Shown here: positions 1 through 9,372 of the stretch, piece after piece
Numbering within the stretch: position 1 is the first letter of the stretch
Layout of the letters: each line of letters starts with the position of its first letter
Notes under the pieces: model-generated
Seen by the model: the letters and a program-made list of their open reading frames with translations, nothing else
Database searches by the model: none
What the model was told of the DNA's origin: nothing
Assembly: GCA_963838885.1 (NCBI GenBank)
Contig: CAWITB010000013.1
Coordinates: 82,779 to 146,778 of the forward strand
DNA length: 64,000 nucleotides
Origin: JAICMB01 sp963838885
GTDB taxonomy: Bacteria > Acidobacteriota > Terriglobia > Bryobacterales > Bryobacteraceae
Reading direction: 5' to 3'
Position numbers and translations under genes: made by a program

Positions 1-1
1 C

Positions 2-1972
2 CAGGGATACTTCGAAGCCGAGGCGAGTTATAAGACGAGCGTGGCTCCTTCGGGCGATCGGACCATTGTGTATACGATCGACAAGGGCGGCCGTCACAAA
101 CTGGTGCTGCTCGACATTGAGGGAAACAAGTACTTCACTACGGAGGCGATCCGCGAGCGAATGTACATCACGCCCGCGGCCTTCATCCGCTTTCCTCGCG
201 GACGCTACAGCCGCGAGTACCTGGACCGCGACACGACGGCGATCCTCGATCTATACCGCGCCAACGGCTTTCGCGACGCCCAGGTAACCTCGCGCCAGCT
301 CGATAACTACGACAATAAAGCGAACCAAATCGCCGTTTTTGTGGATATCAGCGAGGGGCCGCAGTGGTTTGTATCGCGTCTGAAGATAGAGGGCGCATCC
401 GAAGCCGATGAAAGATATCTGCGCTCCATCCTGCAGTCCTCCGAAGGTGAGCCGTACAGCGAGGTCGCCATTGCGAGCGATCGCGACGACATTTTGCAGT
501 ACTACTATGACAATGGCTATCCGCAGGCGAAGTTCACATTCACCGCGACGCCGTCCGGCGAGCCAGACCGGCAGGACCTGACCTACACGATCGAGCCCGG
601 CTCGCGCGTGTTCGTGCGGCGCGCCGTGATCAACGGCCTGCATGCGACGAAGCCTGGTGTTGTGGAGCAGCGCATCAGCTCGCGGGGAGGCGATCCGCTA
701 TCGCAGAGCCAGATCACGGAAAGCCAGCGCCGGTTGTATGATCTCGGCATCTTTGCCCGCGTCGATACGGCGATCCAGAATCCCGACGGCGACGAGCCCA
801 CGAAAAACGTCATATTTGCGATGGAGGAAGCGCGCCGTTACTCCTTTACCGCCGGAATAGGAGCCGAGATCGCCCGCATCGGAGGGGGGACGACCACGCT
901 GGACGAACCCGCCGGCGCGACGGGATTCAGTCCTCGAGTAACGCTCGGAATCAGCAGGTTAAACATGTTCGGACTGGGACACACGGCAACGCTCCAAACG
1001 CTCGTGTCGACATTCGAGCAGCGCGCGCTGTTCGAATATCTGCTTCCGCAACTCGCAGGCAATCCCAAGCTGAATCTTCAGTTCACGGGATTTTTCGATA
1101 TCTCAAAAGACGTGCGCACCTTCTCGGCGCGGCGCGAGGAGGGATCCGTGCAACTTGGGCAGCGGCTCTCGAAAGCCAATGCCGTGCAGTACCGCTTCGT
1201 ATATCGCAAGGTGAACATTCTCGGAACTCCGCTGGTCAGCCCGGAGCTGATTCCACTGCTGGCGCAGCCGGTGCGCGTCGGCCTGATTTCGGGGACATTT
1301 ATTCAGGACCGGCGCGACGATCCCCTCGACGCGCACAGCGGCATGTACAACACTATTGACTTGGGCGTGGCCGCGAAGGCCTTCGGATCGCAAACCGGGT
1401 TCGGCCGCGTCATCGCCCGGAACGCCACCTATCACAGGATCGCCAGGAACGTCGTTTTCGCGCGCAGCACTTATTTCGGCGATATTTCGCGCTATGCGGG
1501 GCTGGCCGATATTCCACTGGCCGAACGATTTTTCTCCGGAGGATCGAGCGACCAGCGCGCCTTCCCGGACTTGCAGGCCGGTCCGCGCGACCTCGAGACC
1601 GGGTTCCCCATCGGAGGCGACGCGCTGTTCATCAACACCTTCGAACTGCGTTTCCCGTTAATCGGCGACAATGTAGGCGGCGTCCTGTTCAACGACATGG
1701 GCAATGTCTACAGCAGTCTGAGCAATATCAGTTTGCGTTTCACGCAGCGCAACCTTGCGGATTTCGATTACGGCGTACAAGCTTTCGGATTTGGCATTCG
1801 TTACCGCACGCCTGTGGGACCGATTCGAATCGACCTTTCGTTCAGTCCGAATTCGCCCTATTTCTATGGCTACCAGGGGACGTACGAGCAGTTGATTTTC
1901 GGTACCGGGCAGAAAGTCGTGCAGCGCATCAACCTGTTCCAGTTTCATTTCACCTTGGGGCAGCAATTCTGA
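2..1972 (+). CDS. TamA/BamA-like Omp85 outer-membrane protein (5' end cut by window)
   Basis: Omp85-superfamily beta-barrel that inserts or exports proteins at the outer membrane. The frame is open to the left edge, so the signal peptide and first POTRA repeat lie outside; about 656 residues are visible. The first 260 or so residues show POTRA-like units (for example GPQWFVSRLKIEGA and PGSRVFVRRAVINGL). The remainder reads as a surface-antigen barrel, with GGSSDQRAF in the place of the conserved lid-loop VRGF motif and a terminal phenylalanine (TLGQQF) as expected for an outer-membrane barrel. It overlaps the next gene by ATGA, and tamB follows two genes on, which favours a TamA role; a BamA paralogue cannot be excluded. 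Confidence 0.85.
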   Translation, partial: QGYFEAEASYKTSVAPSGDRTIVYTIDKGGRHKLVLLDIEGNKYFTTEAIRERMYITPAAFIRFPRGRYSREYLDRDTTAILDLYRANGFRDAQVTSRQLDNYDNKANQIAVFVDISEGPQWFVSRLKIEGASEADERYLRSILQSSEGEPYSEVAIASDRDDILQYYYDNGYPQAKFTFTATPSGEPDRQDLTYTIEPGSRVFVRRAVINGLHATKPGVVEQRISSRGGDPLSQSQITESQRRLYDLGIFARVDTAIQNPDGDEPTKNVIFAMEEARRYSFTAGIGAEIARIGGGTTTLDEPAGATGFSPRVTLGISRLNMFGLGHTATLQTLVSTFEQRALFEYLLPQLAGNPKLNLQFTGFFDISKDVRTFSARREEGSVQLGQRLSKANAVQYRFVYRKVNILGTPLVSPELIPLLAQPVRVGLISGTFIQDRRDDPLDAHSGMYNTIDLGVAAKAFGSQTGFGRVIARNATYHRIARNVVFARSTYFGDISRYAGLADIPLAERFFSGGSSDQRAFPDLQAGPRDLETGFPIGGDALFINTFELRFPLIGDNVGGVLFNDMGNVYSSLSNISLRFTQRNLADFDYGVQAFGFGIRYRTPVGPIRIDLSFSPNSPYFYGYQGTYEQLIFGTGQKVVQRINLFQFHFTLGQQF

Positions 1973-2607
1973 TGCTTCCCCGGCTGCTCGTTTGCGTGTT
2001 GATTCTTTGCGCCGCCCGGGCCGAGATCGTCGATCGCATTGCGGTTTCGGTCGGAAACCGGGTGATCACGACGGACCAGATTCACGACGAGATCGCCGTG
2101 ACGGCGTTCCTCAATCGCGCCGAACCGCTTTTTACTCCGGCGGAGAAGCGGAAGGCGGCGGAGCGGCTCATCGAGCAGGCTCTTTTCAATCGCGAAATGG
2201 ACTTCACGCATTATCCCGTGCCGCCGCTCTCCGAGGCCGAAAGCATGTTGAAGAACACGCAGGCCGGCTATTCGGATCGGGCGGCGTTTTTGAAGGCCCT
2301 CGCGCGATACGACATCTCGGAAGAGGACCTTCGCCAGCATCTGTGGTGGCAGTTCACGCTGCTGAAGTTCATCGACGAGCGATTCCGGCCCACGGTGCAG
2401 GTGGGCGCCGCGGAGATCCGCCAATATTATCGCGAGCAAGTCGCTAAATGGGAGCGGGAGGGCGTGAAGCCGATCCCTTCCTTTCAGGAGAGCCGGGCCG
2501 CCATGGAGAAGGCATTGACGGAAGAGCGGGTGGACAAGGCGGTGGACCGTTGGCTCGGCGACGCGCGCACGCAAGTGGATATCCGCTTTCGGGAGGGCGT
2601 GCTGTAA
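1972..2607 (+). CDS. Periplasmic SurA-N-like chaperone without PPIase domain
   Basis: 211-residue exported protein. Residues 1-18 form a signal peptide (LLVCVLILCAARA), followed by a SurA/trigger-type N-terminal segment (IVDRIAVSVGNRVITTDQI) that in SurA binds unfolded outer-membrane proteins. The family usually carries one or two parvulin domains after this; here the protein ends in a helical tail with no parvulin signature. It overlaps the barrel gene upstream (ATGA) and tamB downstream (TAATG), so it is probably co-translated with the barrel it serves. The chaperone role is inferred from the domain and the operon. Confidence 0.7.
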   Translation: MLPRLLVCVLILCAARAEIVDRIAVSVGNRVITTDQIHDEIAVTAFLNRAEPLFTPAEKRKAAERLIEQALFNREMDFTHYPVPPLSEAESMLKNTQAGYSDRAAFLKALARYDISEEDLRQHLWWQFTLLKFIDERFRPTVQVGAAEIRQYYREQVAKWEREGVKPIPSFQESRAAMEKALTEERVDKAVDRWLGDARTQVDIRFREGVL

Positions 2608-5600
2608 TGAGGTTCCGGCTGCACCGGCTTTTCCTCAACGCAGTCCTGGGAATTGCCGCGGCCCTCCTGGCCCTGACCATCGTCGCTATTCTCGTTCTTC
2701 AAAGCGGCTGGTTCCGGAACAAGGTTCGCGAGCGCATCGTTGCAGAGGTTGAGAATGCGACTGGCGGGCGCGTCGAGGCCGGCAATTTCGATTACAACTG
2801 GGAGCGATCCACGGCCGCCATCGGGCCTTTCACGCTGCATGGAATCGAGCCGGCCGGCTCGCCGCCGCTCTTTCGCGCGGACAAGATCGAAGTCGGTTTA
2901 AAAATCGTCTCGTTTCTGGAGCGCAAAGCCGATATCGCCTTCCTGACCATAGATCGACCCGAAGTGCATCTGATCGTGAATGCGGCTGGAAGCTCAAACC
3001 TGCCCACTCCAAAATCAATCGCGCAAGCGCGCAATCTGGTTTCCGGAATTCTGAATCTGAAAATTCAGCGTATTGCCTTATTAAACGGGTTTGCGGAATA
3101 TAACTCCCGCAGGTTTCCACTCAATGTCCGGGGGGAAAATGCGGCCGCGTCGGTGCGTTATCTTGGCTCGCCGGAGCGCTATGAAGGCGAGCTGCGAATC
3201 CATCCCGTTCATCTGACAGCCGCGGACGTGCGGGACGCCGCCTTCAATGTGAGCGCGAAATTCGCGATGCAAAGAAATCGGCTTCGGATCGAGAGGGCGC
3301 TGCTGACGCGCAATAGCTCAACGGTGGAACTGGCCGGGGAAATCGTCGATCTCGCCTCGCCTCGCGCCGATTTCGACGTAAGATCGCGCATATTTCTGGC
3401 GGATCTCGCTAACTCCATACACCTGCCGATGGAAGCCCGCGGGGAAGTAGCGTTTGACGGCACGGCCGCTATTTCATTCGACCCCTTGCGATATCGCTTC
3501 GATGGGCGTCTCAACGGGCGCGGCCTTAGCTATAACAATGCTGGCCTCCAAATGCGGAACTTTTCGGTTTCATCCAAGCTCAGTGCGACGCCCGGCGTGG
3601 TGGACCTCTCCAGCATCGACCTGAAAGCGCTACAGGGCGGATTTCGAGGCGCGCTCGCGATCGAGAACGGCAAAGCGTTCAAATTGGACGGCACGGCGGA
3701 GGGCTTTTCGCTCCAACAGCTCGCCGAATTGGAAGGGCAGAACGCGAGCGAGCTGAGCGGATCGCTGGCCGGGCCGGTTCACGCCGAAGGCGCGATCGAG
3801 AATGGCCGGCCCGCGGACGTGAAGGCTCGCGCGGCGCTTCACATCGCGCGCGGCGCAACGGGCGTTCCCGTCGAAGGCTCGGTGGATCTGAATTACGACC
3901 AGCGCGCGGGAGCGCTGGAGCTGGGAAATTCGAACCTGATGCTGGGGACCACGCAGGTGGCCGCTTCCGGAAACCTCGGGCAGACGCTCGCCATTCATGT
4001 TGTCTCGCATAACCTTCGCGATCTGCTGCTGGCGCTGCCGTTGGTGGGTCGGAAGGCGCCGCAGGATCTGCCCCTGGCATTGATTCACGGCAGCACGGCG
4101 AGGTTTGACGGTACGATTGCGGGATCGCTCGATAACCCCAGGATCGCGGGGCAGCTTCAACTCGGCGCATTCAAGGCCGAGCAGCGGGATTTCAACGATC
4201 TATCCGCCAGTTTTGAGGCAATTAAGTCGGGCGTGACCCTGAAGAAACTAGCGGTCGATGGCGGCTCGCTGCACGCGACGGGATCGGGGCAACTCGGGCT
4301 GGTCAACTGGGTTCCGCGCGATCGCAGCCCGTTGCGCGGCTCTGCTACCGTACGCGATGCGGATCTGAAAAAGATGCTCGGAGAAGCGGGTCTCAATATC
4401 CCGGTAAACGGCAAGGCGAGCGCGAACATTATGGTTGCGGGCACGTACGGCAACCCGGCAGGCTCAGCTCACGTGCAAGCGGAACAGGTAATGGCGTACG
4501 GCCAGCCATTCGATCGCGTAACCGCGGACGCGACCTTTCGAGATGGAGCCGTTGACGTGCAAAACGGACGGGCTAACAATGGCAAGGCGTCGGCCGGCTT
4601 CGGGGCCGCCTGGAAAAAGGGACAGCTTCGCTTTGACGTGTCCGGGCGCGGATTCAATCTCGCGCAAATCAAAGCGGTTTCGGAGATTCGTCCCGGAATT
4701 GCTGGAACGGTCGGCCTTCAGGCCGTGGGCGCCGCGCATCTGACTGAAGGCGAATTGCATCTGGACGACGTGAATGGCCGGGTTTCGATTCAAAACGCCA
4801 TCGTCGATGGCAAGGCGATCGGAAATATGACCGCCACGGCGAATACCCGTGACGGAACGCTCGAGGTTCATGCGGACGCGGATGTGCGGGGCAGCGATGT
4901 GCATGCACAAGGGCAGTGGAAATTGGCGGACGATTACCCCGGCCAGGCCACGATAGAAATCCCGCGCGTACCGCTCGGTACGGCCATGTCGCTGTTGCCA
5001 ATTAGTAAGGGCCAGGAACTTCCCTTTGGCGGTTTTATCTCGGCGACGGTAAAGATCTCGGGTCCCCTGAAGAAAGCCGACGAATTGCGCGCGGACGTGA
5101 CGGTTCCCGAATTTCAGATCAATGCTTCCTCGAGCCTCGAACCGCGCGCCGGCGCGCAAGCGAAGGATCTCATCTTGCGGAACGCCGCGCCTCTGCAATT
5201 CGAGGTGACGTCGAAGGGCATCGAAGTCCGCAAAGCGCAATTCGCCGGCGCCGACACAACGCTCGAAACCACCGGGCGAATCGAATTTGGAAATGACGCG
5301 CCGTGGAACCTGCGCGTGACCGGAGCCGTGAATCTGGCGATTCTGCAGCTCTTCAATCACGATCTGCTTGCCTCCGGCATAGCGGCCGTGAACGCGACTG
5401 TGCGGGGGCCATTCAGGCAGCCCGAACTCGGCGGACGGCTGCAATTGCGCAACGCTTCGCTGTATTTATCCGATCTGCCGAATGGCGTGGAGAAGGCCAA
5501 TGGCGTCATCGTATTCGATGGCAGCCGCGCAACGGTGGAGAGGCTTTCGGGCGAGAGCGGCGGGGGCGCCATCGTCTTCGAGGCCGGTAGCTTCGTTGGC

Positions 5601-6602
5601 TTCAGCGGTCAAACACTGATCTATCACGCGCAGGCCAAGGCGCAACAAGTCCGCTACCGCTCGCCCGAAGGGATCAGCATCACGGCGAACGCTAACCTGA
5701 GCCTTTCGGGAACCTCGGAGCGCAGCACGCTTGCGGGAACCGTGACGGTGACGCGCGCTGCTTTCTCGCCGCACACCGACGTGGGCAGTCTCCTTGCTTC
5801 GACCGCCAAGCCCGTATCCGTGCCCGCCACTCCCAACGCGTATCTTACCGGGATGCAGCTCGATATTCGTATCGACAGCGGGCCGGACCTCGAATTGATT
5901 ACGTCCCTTACGCGCGACATTCAGGCCGGGGCGGATTTGCGCTTACGCGGTAACGTGGAGCATCCGATTCTGCTCGGCGATATTTCCATAACGCAGGGCG
6001 AAATCGATTTTTTCGGCAACCGCTACACGATCAATCGTGGAGACCTGACGTTCTCGAATCCGGCCAAGATCGAACCGATCGTGAACATGGATCTCGGCAC
6101 GCGCGTGCGCGGCATTACCGTGGACATCGCGTTCACGGGTCCGCTCGAGAAACTCAATTTCTCCTACCGCTCCGATCCGCCGCTCGAGAGTAATCAGATT
6201 ATCGCGCTGCTGGCCGTGGGACGCCAGCCGGTCGGCCTGGGGGCGCTCGCCAATAGCCAGCCAACCGCGAATACCAGCTTTTTGGCCATGGGATCGAATG
6301 ATGTGCTGCGGGAGGCCATTACGGCGCCGGTGTCGGGGCGATTGCAGCGATTTTTCGGCGTCAGCCACATCAAAATAGATCCGCAGCTTACCGATATTAC
6401 ATCGGTCCCGCAAGCGCGCCTGTCCTTCGAGCAGCAGATTTCGAAAGACATTACGTTGACATACATTACCAACCTGTCGCGCACTTCCGAGCAGATAGTG
6501 CGGGTGGAGTGGGACCTGAGCAGGCAGTGGTCGGTGGTCGGGGTGCGGGATGAGAATGGGTTTTTCGGGGTCGATTTCCAATACCGGAGATCCTTTCGTT
6601 GA
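2607..6602 (+). CDS. tamB: TamB translocation and assembly module (DUF490)
   Basis: 1331-residue inner-membrane-anchored, periplasm-spanning protein that works with TamA, or carries phospholipid between the membranes. I take the ATG at 2607, which overlaps the preceding stop (TAATG) and gives a proper N-terminal anchor (about residues 10-32, LNAVLGIAAALLALTIVAIL). The long middle has the repetitive beta-strand pattern of the AsmA/TamB family. The last 380 or so residues match the DUF490 region (GNRYTINRGDLTFSNPAKI, RSDPPLESNQIIALLAVG). The length is normal for the family. It is third in the operon with the Omp85 barrel and the SurA-N-like protein. Confidence 0.92.
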   Translation: MRFRLHRLFLNAVLGIAAALLALTIVAILVLQSGWFRNKVRERIVAEVENATGGRVEAGNFDYNWERSTAAIGPFTLHGIEPAGSPPLFRADKIEVGLKIVSFLERKADIAFLTIDRPEVHLIVNAAGSSNLPTPKSIAQARNLVSGILNLKIQRIALLNGFAEYNSRRFPLNVRGENAAASVRYLGSPERYEGELRIHPVHLTAADVRDAAFNVSAKFAMQRNRLRIERALLTRNSSTVELAGEIVDLASPRADFDVRSRIFLADLANSIHLPMEARGEVAFDGTAAISFDPLRYRFDGRLNGRGLSYNNAGLQMRNFSVSSKLSATPGVVDLSSIDLKALQGGFRGALAIENGKAFKLDGTAEGFSLQQLAELEGQNASELSGSLAGPVHAEGAIENGRPADVKARAALHIARGATGVPVEGSVDLNYDQRAGALELGNSNLMLGTTQVAASGNLGQTLAIHVVSHNLRDLLLALPLVGRKAPQDLPLALIHGSTARFDGTIAGSLDNPRIAGQLQLGAFKAEQRDFNDLSASFEAIKSGVTLKKLAVDGGSLHATGSGQLGLVNWVPRDRSPLRGSATVRDADLKKMLGEAGLNIPVNGKASANIMVAGTYGNPAGSAHVQAEQVMAYGQPFDRVTADATFRDGAVDVQNGRANNGKASAGFGAAWKKGQLRFDVSGRGFNLAQIKAVSEIRPGIAGTVGLQAVGAAHLTEGELHLDDVNGRVSIQNAIVDGKAIGNMTATANTRDGTLEVHADADVRGSDVHAQGQWKLADDYPGQATIEIPRVPLGTAMSLLPISKGQELPFGGFISATVKISGPLKKADELRADVTVPEFQINASSSLEPRAGAQAKDLILRNAAPLQFEVTSKGIEVRKAQFAGADTTLETTGRIEFGNDAPWNLRVTGAVNLAILQLFNHDLLASGIAAVNATVRGPFRQPELGGRLQLRNASLYLSDLPNGVEKANGVIVFDGSRATVERLSGESGGGAIVFEAGSFVGFSGQTLIYHAQAKAQQVRYRSPEGISITANANLSLSGTSERSTLAGTVTVTRAAFSPHTDVGSLLASTAKPVSVPATPNAYLTGMQLDIRIDSGPDLELITSLTRDIQAGADLRLRGNVEHPILLGDISITQGEIDFFGNRYTINRGDLTFSNPAKIEPIVNMDLGTRVRGITVDIAFTGPLEKLNFSYRSDPPLESNQIIALLAVGRQPVGLGALANSQPTANTSFLAMGSNDVLREAITAPVSGRLQRFFGVSHIKIDPQLTDITSVPQARLSFEQQISKDITLTYITNLSRTSEQIVRVEWDLSRQWSVVGVRDENGFFGVDFQYRRSFR

Positions 6603-6895
6603 GGCTCCGCGGGCATAACGACAGGCTGAAAATCGAGCACAGCATTCTGGACGGCGTGCGTGCCATGCTGGAGCGGCTTCTGAAAAAAAATGCCGAGGTT
6701 CGCGCCGTCATTCCCGGCGTGATCCGGCCCGTTCGCGACGCCAAGGGGGAAGTGAAGGTCCGCGTGACCGTGCCGACCAGCAACGGGTGGAAGGCCATCG
6801 CATTGAGCGATGGCGCGCGCCAGGAACTTTTCATCAGCACCGCATGGTCGAAAGAGCAGCTCGAAAAAGCTTTGCAAGAGGCGATCGCGAAGTGA
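6599..6895 (+). CDS. DUF2103-like small protein
   Basis: 98-residue soluble protein starting with TTG at 6599 and overlapping the tamB stop. The sequence (IEHSILDGVRAMLERLL, then VIPGVIRP, VRVTVPTSNGWKAIAL, QELFISTAWSKEQLEKAL) resembles the predicted metal-binding family DUF2103 as I remember it from cyanobacteria. The conserved His lies at about residue 14, which supports the TTG start over the ATG at 6664. The function of the family is unknown. It overlaps the decarboxylase gene downstream (GTGA), so it belongs to the same transcript. Confidence 0.68.
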   Translation: MRLRGHNDRLKIEHSILDGVRAMLERLLKKNAEVRAVIPGVIRPVRDAKGEVKVRVTVPTSNGWKAIALSDGARQELFISTAWSKEQLEKALQEAIAK

Positions 6896-8301
6896 TCGAG
6901 TCGCGCCTCGAACTGCCTCCCGAAGAGATGCGCGCCTTGGGCTATCGAGTAATCGACATTCTGGTGGAGCATTTCGCGACGCTGAAGAACCAAAAGGTCG
7001 GGAGCAAAGCTGTTCCAGAAGAAATCTATGCGAAATTGTCGGAGCCTCCGCCGGAGCGCGGGTCGGCCTGGGAGCCGCTGCTAGAGCAGCTTCAAAGAGA
7101 CGTGTTTCCATCGACCATGCACGTCGATCATCCGCGCTTCTTCGCATTCGTTCCGGGACCGGGAAATTATGTCGGGACAATGGCGGAGGCGCTCGCGGCG
7201 GGCTTCAACGTGTTTGCGGGAACTTGGCTGGGAGGGTCCGCCGCCGAAGCGCTCGAGACCGTGATGATCGACTGGTTGCGGCAATTTTGTGGATTCCCCG
7301 ACACCTGCCGCGGGCTCTTTGTCAGCGGCGGGACTATGGCGAACCTGACAGCCCTGACCGTCGCGCGCCACGTGGTTCTAGAGGATCGCCTGGAGCGGGC
7401 GGTCGTATATATGTCCGGCCAGGCGCATTCCTCCCTGAACAAGGCCTTGCGAGTGCTTGGCTTCCTGCCCGAACAGATCCGGATCGTCGCCTGCGATGAA
7501 GAATTTCGCTTGCCCGCCGAGGCTTTGGCCGCCGCTGTTGAAGAAGACCGCACCGCCGGCAAGCGGCCCTTCTGCGTGATCGCCAGCGCCGGGACCACAA
7601 ACACGGGGGCCGTCGATCCGCTGCCCGAACTACGCGCTCTATGCGATTCCGCCGGCATGTGGCTGCACGTGGATGGCGCCTACGGGGCCGCGGCCGTACT
7701 CGCGGATGAAGGGCGGCGTTTACTCGAAGGCTTGCCGCTGGCCGATTCGCTCTCGCTCGATCCGCACAAATGGTTGTACCAGCCGTTCGAATGCGGCTGC
7801 GTGCTGCTGCGCCGCGGCGTCGAGCTGCGCGCCACGTTTCGGCTCATGCCCGATTATCTGCAGGACGTGCACCGCAACAGCGAGGAGGTGAATTATACCG
7901 ACCTCGGAATTCAGTTGACGCGGAATTTCCGCGCCTTGAAGCTGTGGCTTTCGTTCAAAGTATTCGGCGTGGGCGCCTTTCGCGAGTCGATTTCGCGCGG
8001 TTTTCGGATGGCGGAATTGGCCGAGTCGCGTCTGCGCGGGATGCCCGATTGGCAGATTGAGAGCCCAGCGCGCATGGCCGTCGTGTGCTTCCGGCATAAG
8101 CGCGGCGACGACGAGTTCCACGGTCGCCTGGTCGATGCGATGCTCGTGGACGGCTTCGCACTATGCACGTCGACAACGCTTCGGGGCCGTACCGTTCTGC
8201 GCATGTGTACGATCAACCCTCGCACAACGGAAGACGACATCATTCAAACCATCGAGAAGATCGATGCCCTGGCCTCCCATGCGGCAGTTGAGAAATTGTA
8301 G
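6892..8301 (+). CDS. PLP-dependent group II amino-acid decarboxylase
   Basis: 469-residue pyridoxal-phosphate enzyme of the aromatic-amino-acid/glutamate decarboxylase group (fold type I), expected to decarboxylate an amino acid to an amine in the cytoplasm. The GTG at 6892 overlaps the upstream stop and gives the normal N-terminus for the family. Visible motifs: the cofactor-aspartate region HVDGAYGAAAVL, the Schiff-base lysine in SLDPHKWLYQPFECG (K293), and the substrate-side PRFFAFVPGPGNYVGTMAEAL. The substrate cannot be decided from sequence; an aromatic amino acid is the default. It is last gene of the tamB transcript. Confidence 0.9.
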   Translation: MIESRLELPPEEMRALGYRVIDILVEHFATLKNQKVGSKAVPEEIYAKLSEPPPERGSAWEPLLEQLQRDVFPSTMHVDHPRFFAFVPGPGNYVGTMAEALAAGFNVFAGTWLGGSAAEALETVMIDWLRQFCGFPDTCRGLFVSGGTMANLTALTVARHVVLEDRLERAVVYMSGQAHSSLNKALRVLGFLPEQIRIVACDEEFRLPAEALAAAVEEDRTAGKRPFCVIASAGTTNTGAVDPLPELRALCDSAGMWLHVDGAYGAAAVLADEGRRLLEGLPLADSLSLDPHKWLYQPFECGCVLLRRGVELRATFRLMPDYLQDVHRNSEEVNYTDLGIQLTRNFRALKLWLSFKVFGVGAFRESISRGFRMAELAESRLRGMPDWQIESPARMAVVCFRHKRGDDEFHGRLVDAMLVDGFALCTSTTLRGRTVLRMCTINPRTTEDDIIQTIEKIDALASHAAVEKL

Positions 8302-8767
8302 GGACCATGCCGTCAGATCAGAATCTCAACCAATACGTCCGAACAAGCCGGGCATGCATGCTCGTCTGCGGGCTGCCCCGATCAGAGAGGTTCGGCAGTA
8401 GACCTGATCCATGCCGCCAGGTCTTTCAAAAAGCGGAGAGGACCTTCCGATCCACGCGTACACGGCCCGTGTGAGCTCGATTTCCACGACGCATAGCTGA
8501 CCGCCGCCGGGTGGGAGCGCCATGTACTGCGCTACGTAGTTTCTGAATAGACGGCCGCCACCGTGCTCAGCTCGAGCCGAGTTCCGGCCGCTAACAGCTT
8601 CTTTTCCGGCTAGCCCTGGAACGAGAGCCGGGAATCATAGCTGGTCTTGCGCATCGTGGCCCAGCGGACCTCATCAAAGCCCAATTCCTGATTGAGGTAT
8701 GTTGCCATGCTCGCCCTCTTCGAGGCGTGGACAAGTGTATCTCAAAAGCTTGCGGGCGTGAACCCCT
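8302..8767. other. Gene-free stretch with a possible minus-strand gene remnant
   Basis: No intact gene is visible. On the minus strand, short protein-like pieces occur in different frames (from about 8706 down: MATYLNQELGFDEVRWATMR, then GTRLELSTVAAVYSE, then NYVAQYMALPPGGGQ across 8500-8550). They are broken by stops, as in a decayed coding sequence. I do not recognise the family. Confidence 0.3.
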
Positions 8768-8795
8768 TGTAACCTTCCCGCCTTCATGCAGTAAT
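8768..8795 (+). promoter_or_regulatory. Candidate ECF-type promoter for the sigma-factor operon
   Basis: TGTAACCTT at 8768-8776 resembles a -35 element of ECF sigma factors (AAC core) and is followed 14 bp later by GTAAT at 8791-8795. The GTG start at 8803 would then leave almost no leader. Autoregulation by the downstream sigma factor is usual for this class; this site is pattern-based only. Confidence 0.3.
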
Positions 8796-8802
8796 ACCTT
8801 AC

Positions 8803-9372
8803 GTGTACGAGGAAACGGACAGCAGCGTCATGCGCCAGGTCCGCGACGGCGATCTCGGCGCCATGGCGGTTCTGTTCGAACGCCATCACCGCGCGCTGTT
8901 CAATTACTTCGTCCACATGAACGGGAATCGGGAGTTCAGCGAAGATCTGGTGCAGGACGTCTTCGTTCGCATGATGAAATACCGGAAATCGTACCGGCCC
9001 GATAAGCCGTTCGCCGGCTGGATGTATCAGATTGCGAGGAATGCGCGGAGCGATGCCATGCAGAAACGAAAATTTGAGGTCGAATTGGGCCATGCGGACG
9101 TGTCCAGCGGTCACGGCATGGACGAAAAGCTGAAGCGCGAACAGGAAATCGAGCTGCTGCGCAACGCCATGGCAAGGCTGCCCGAGGATAAGCGGGAGCT
9201 GCTGACGCTCAGCCGTTTTCAGAATCTCAAATACGAGGAGATCGCTTCTATTCTCGATTGTGAGGTTGGGGCGGTCAAAGTTCGCGTGTACCGGGCGGTG
9301 CGCGCATTAGGCCAGATTTTTTTCGAACTTTCCCAGAGGCGCATGGCCGCCCCTGGGGAGGAGACGGCATGA
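8803..9372 (+). CDS. ECF-type RNA polymerase sigma factor
   Basis: 189-residue sigma-70-family factor of the extracytoplasmic-function type. Region 2 covers about residues 12-85 (FSEDLVQDVFVRMMKYRKS, AGWMYQIARNARSDAMQ). Region 4, with its helix-turn-helix, covers about 120-170 (ELLTLSRFQNLKYEEIAS, EVGAVKVRVYRAVRAL). It starts with GTG and no clear ribosome-binding site, consistent with a leaderless message. The stop overlaps the anti-sigma start (ATGA), so both are made together. The pair probably responds to an envelope signal, as two exported DUF4097 proteins follow. Confidence 0.94.
   Translation: MYEETDSSVMRQVRDGDLGAMAVLFERHHRALFNYFVHMNGNREFSEDLVQDVFVRMMKYRKSYRPDKPFAGWMYQIARNARSDAMQKRKFEVELGHADVSSGHGMDEKLKREQEIELLRNAMARLPEDKRELLTLSRFQNLKYEEIASILDCEVGAVKVRVYRAVRALGQIFFELSQRRMAAPGEETA

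Noticed and set aside
2448..2606. Longer start for TamB
   Set aside because: The extra 53 codons overlap the SurA-like gene in another frame and hide the membrane anchor; ATG 2607 is coupled to the preceding stop.
4464..5444. 326-codon minus-strand open frame
   Set aside because: Lies wholly inside tamB in a shadow frame; composition is arginine/histidine-rich as expected from reversed GC-rich codons and it has no domain.
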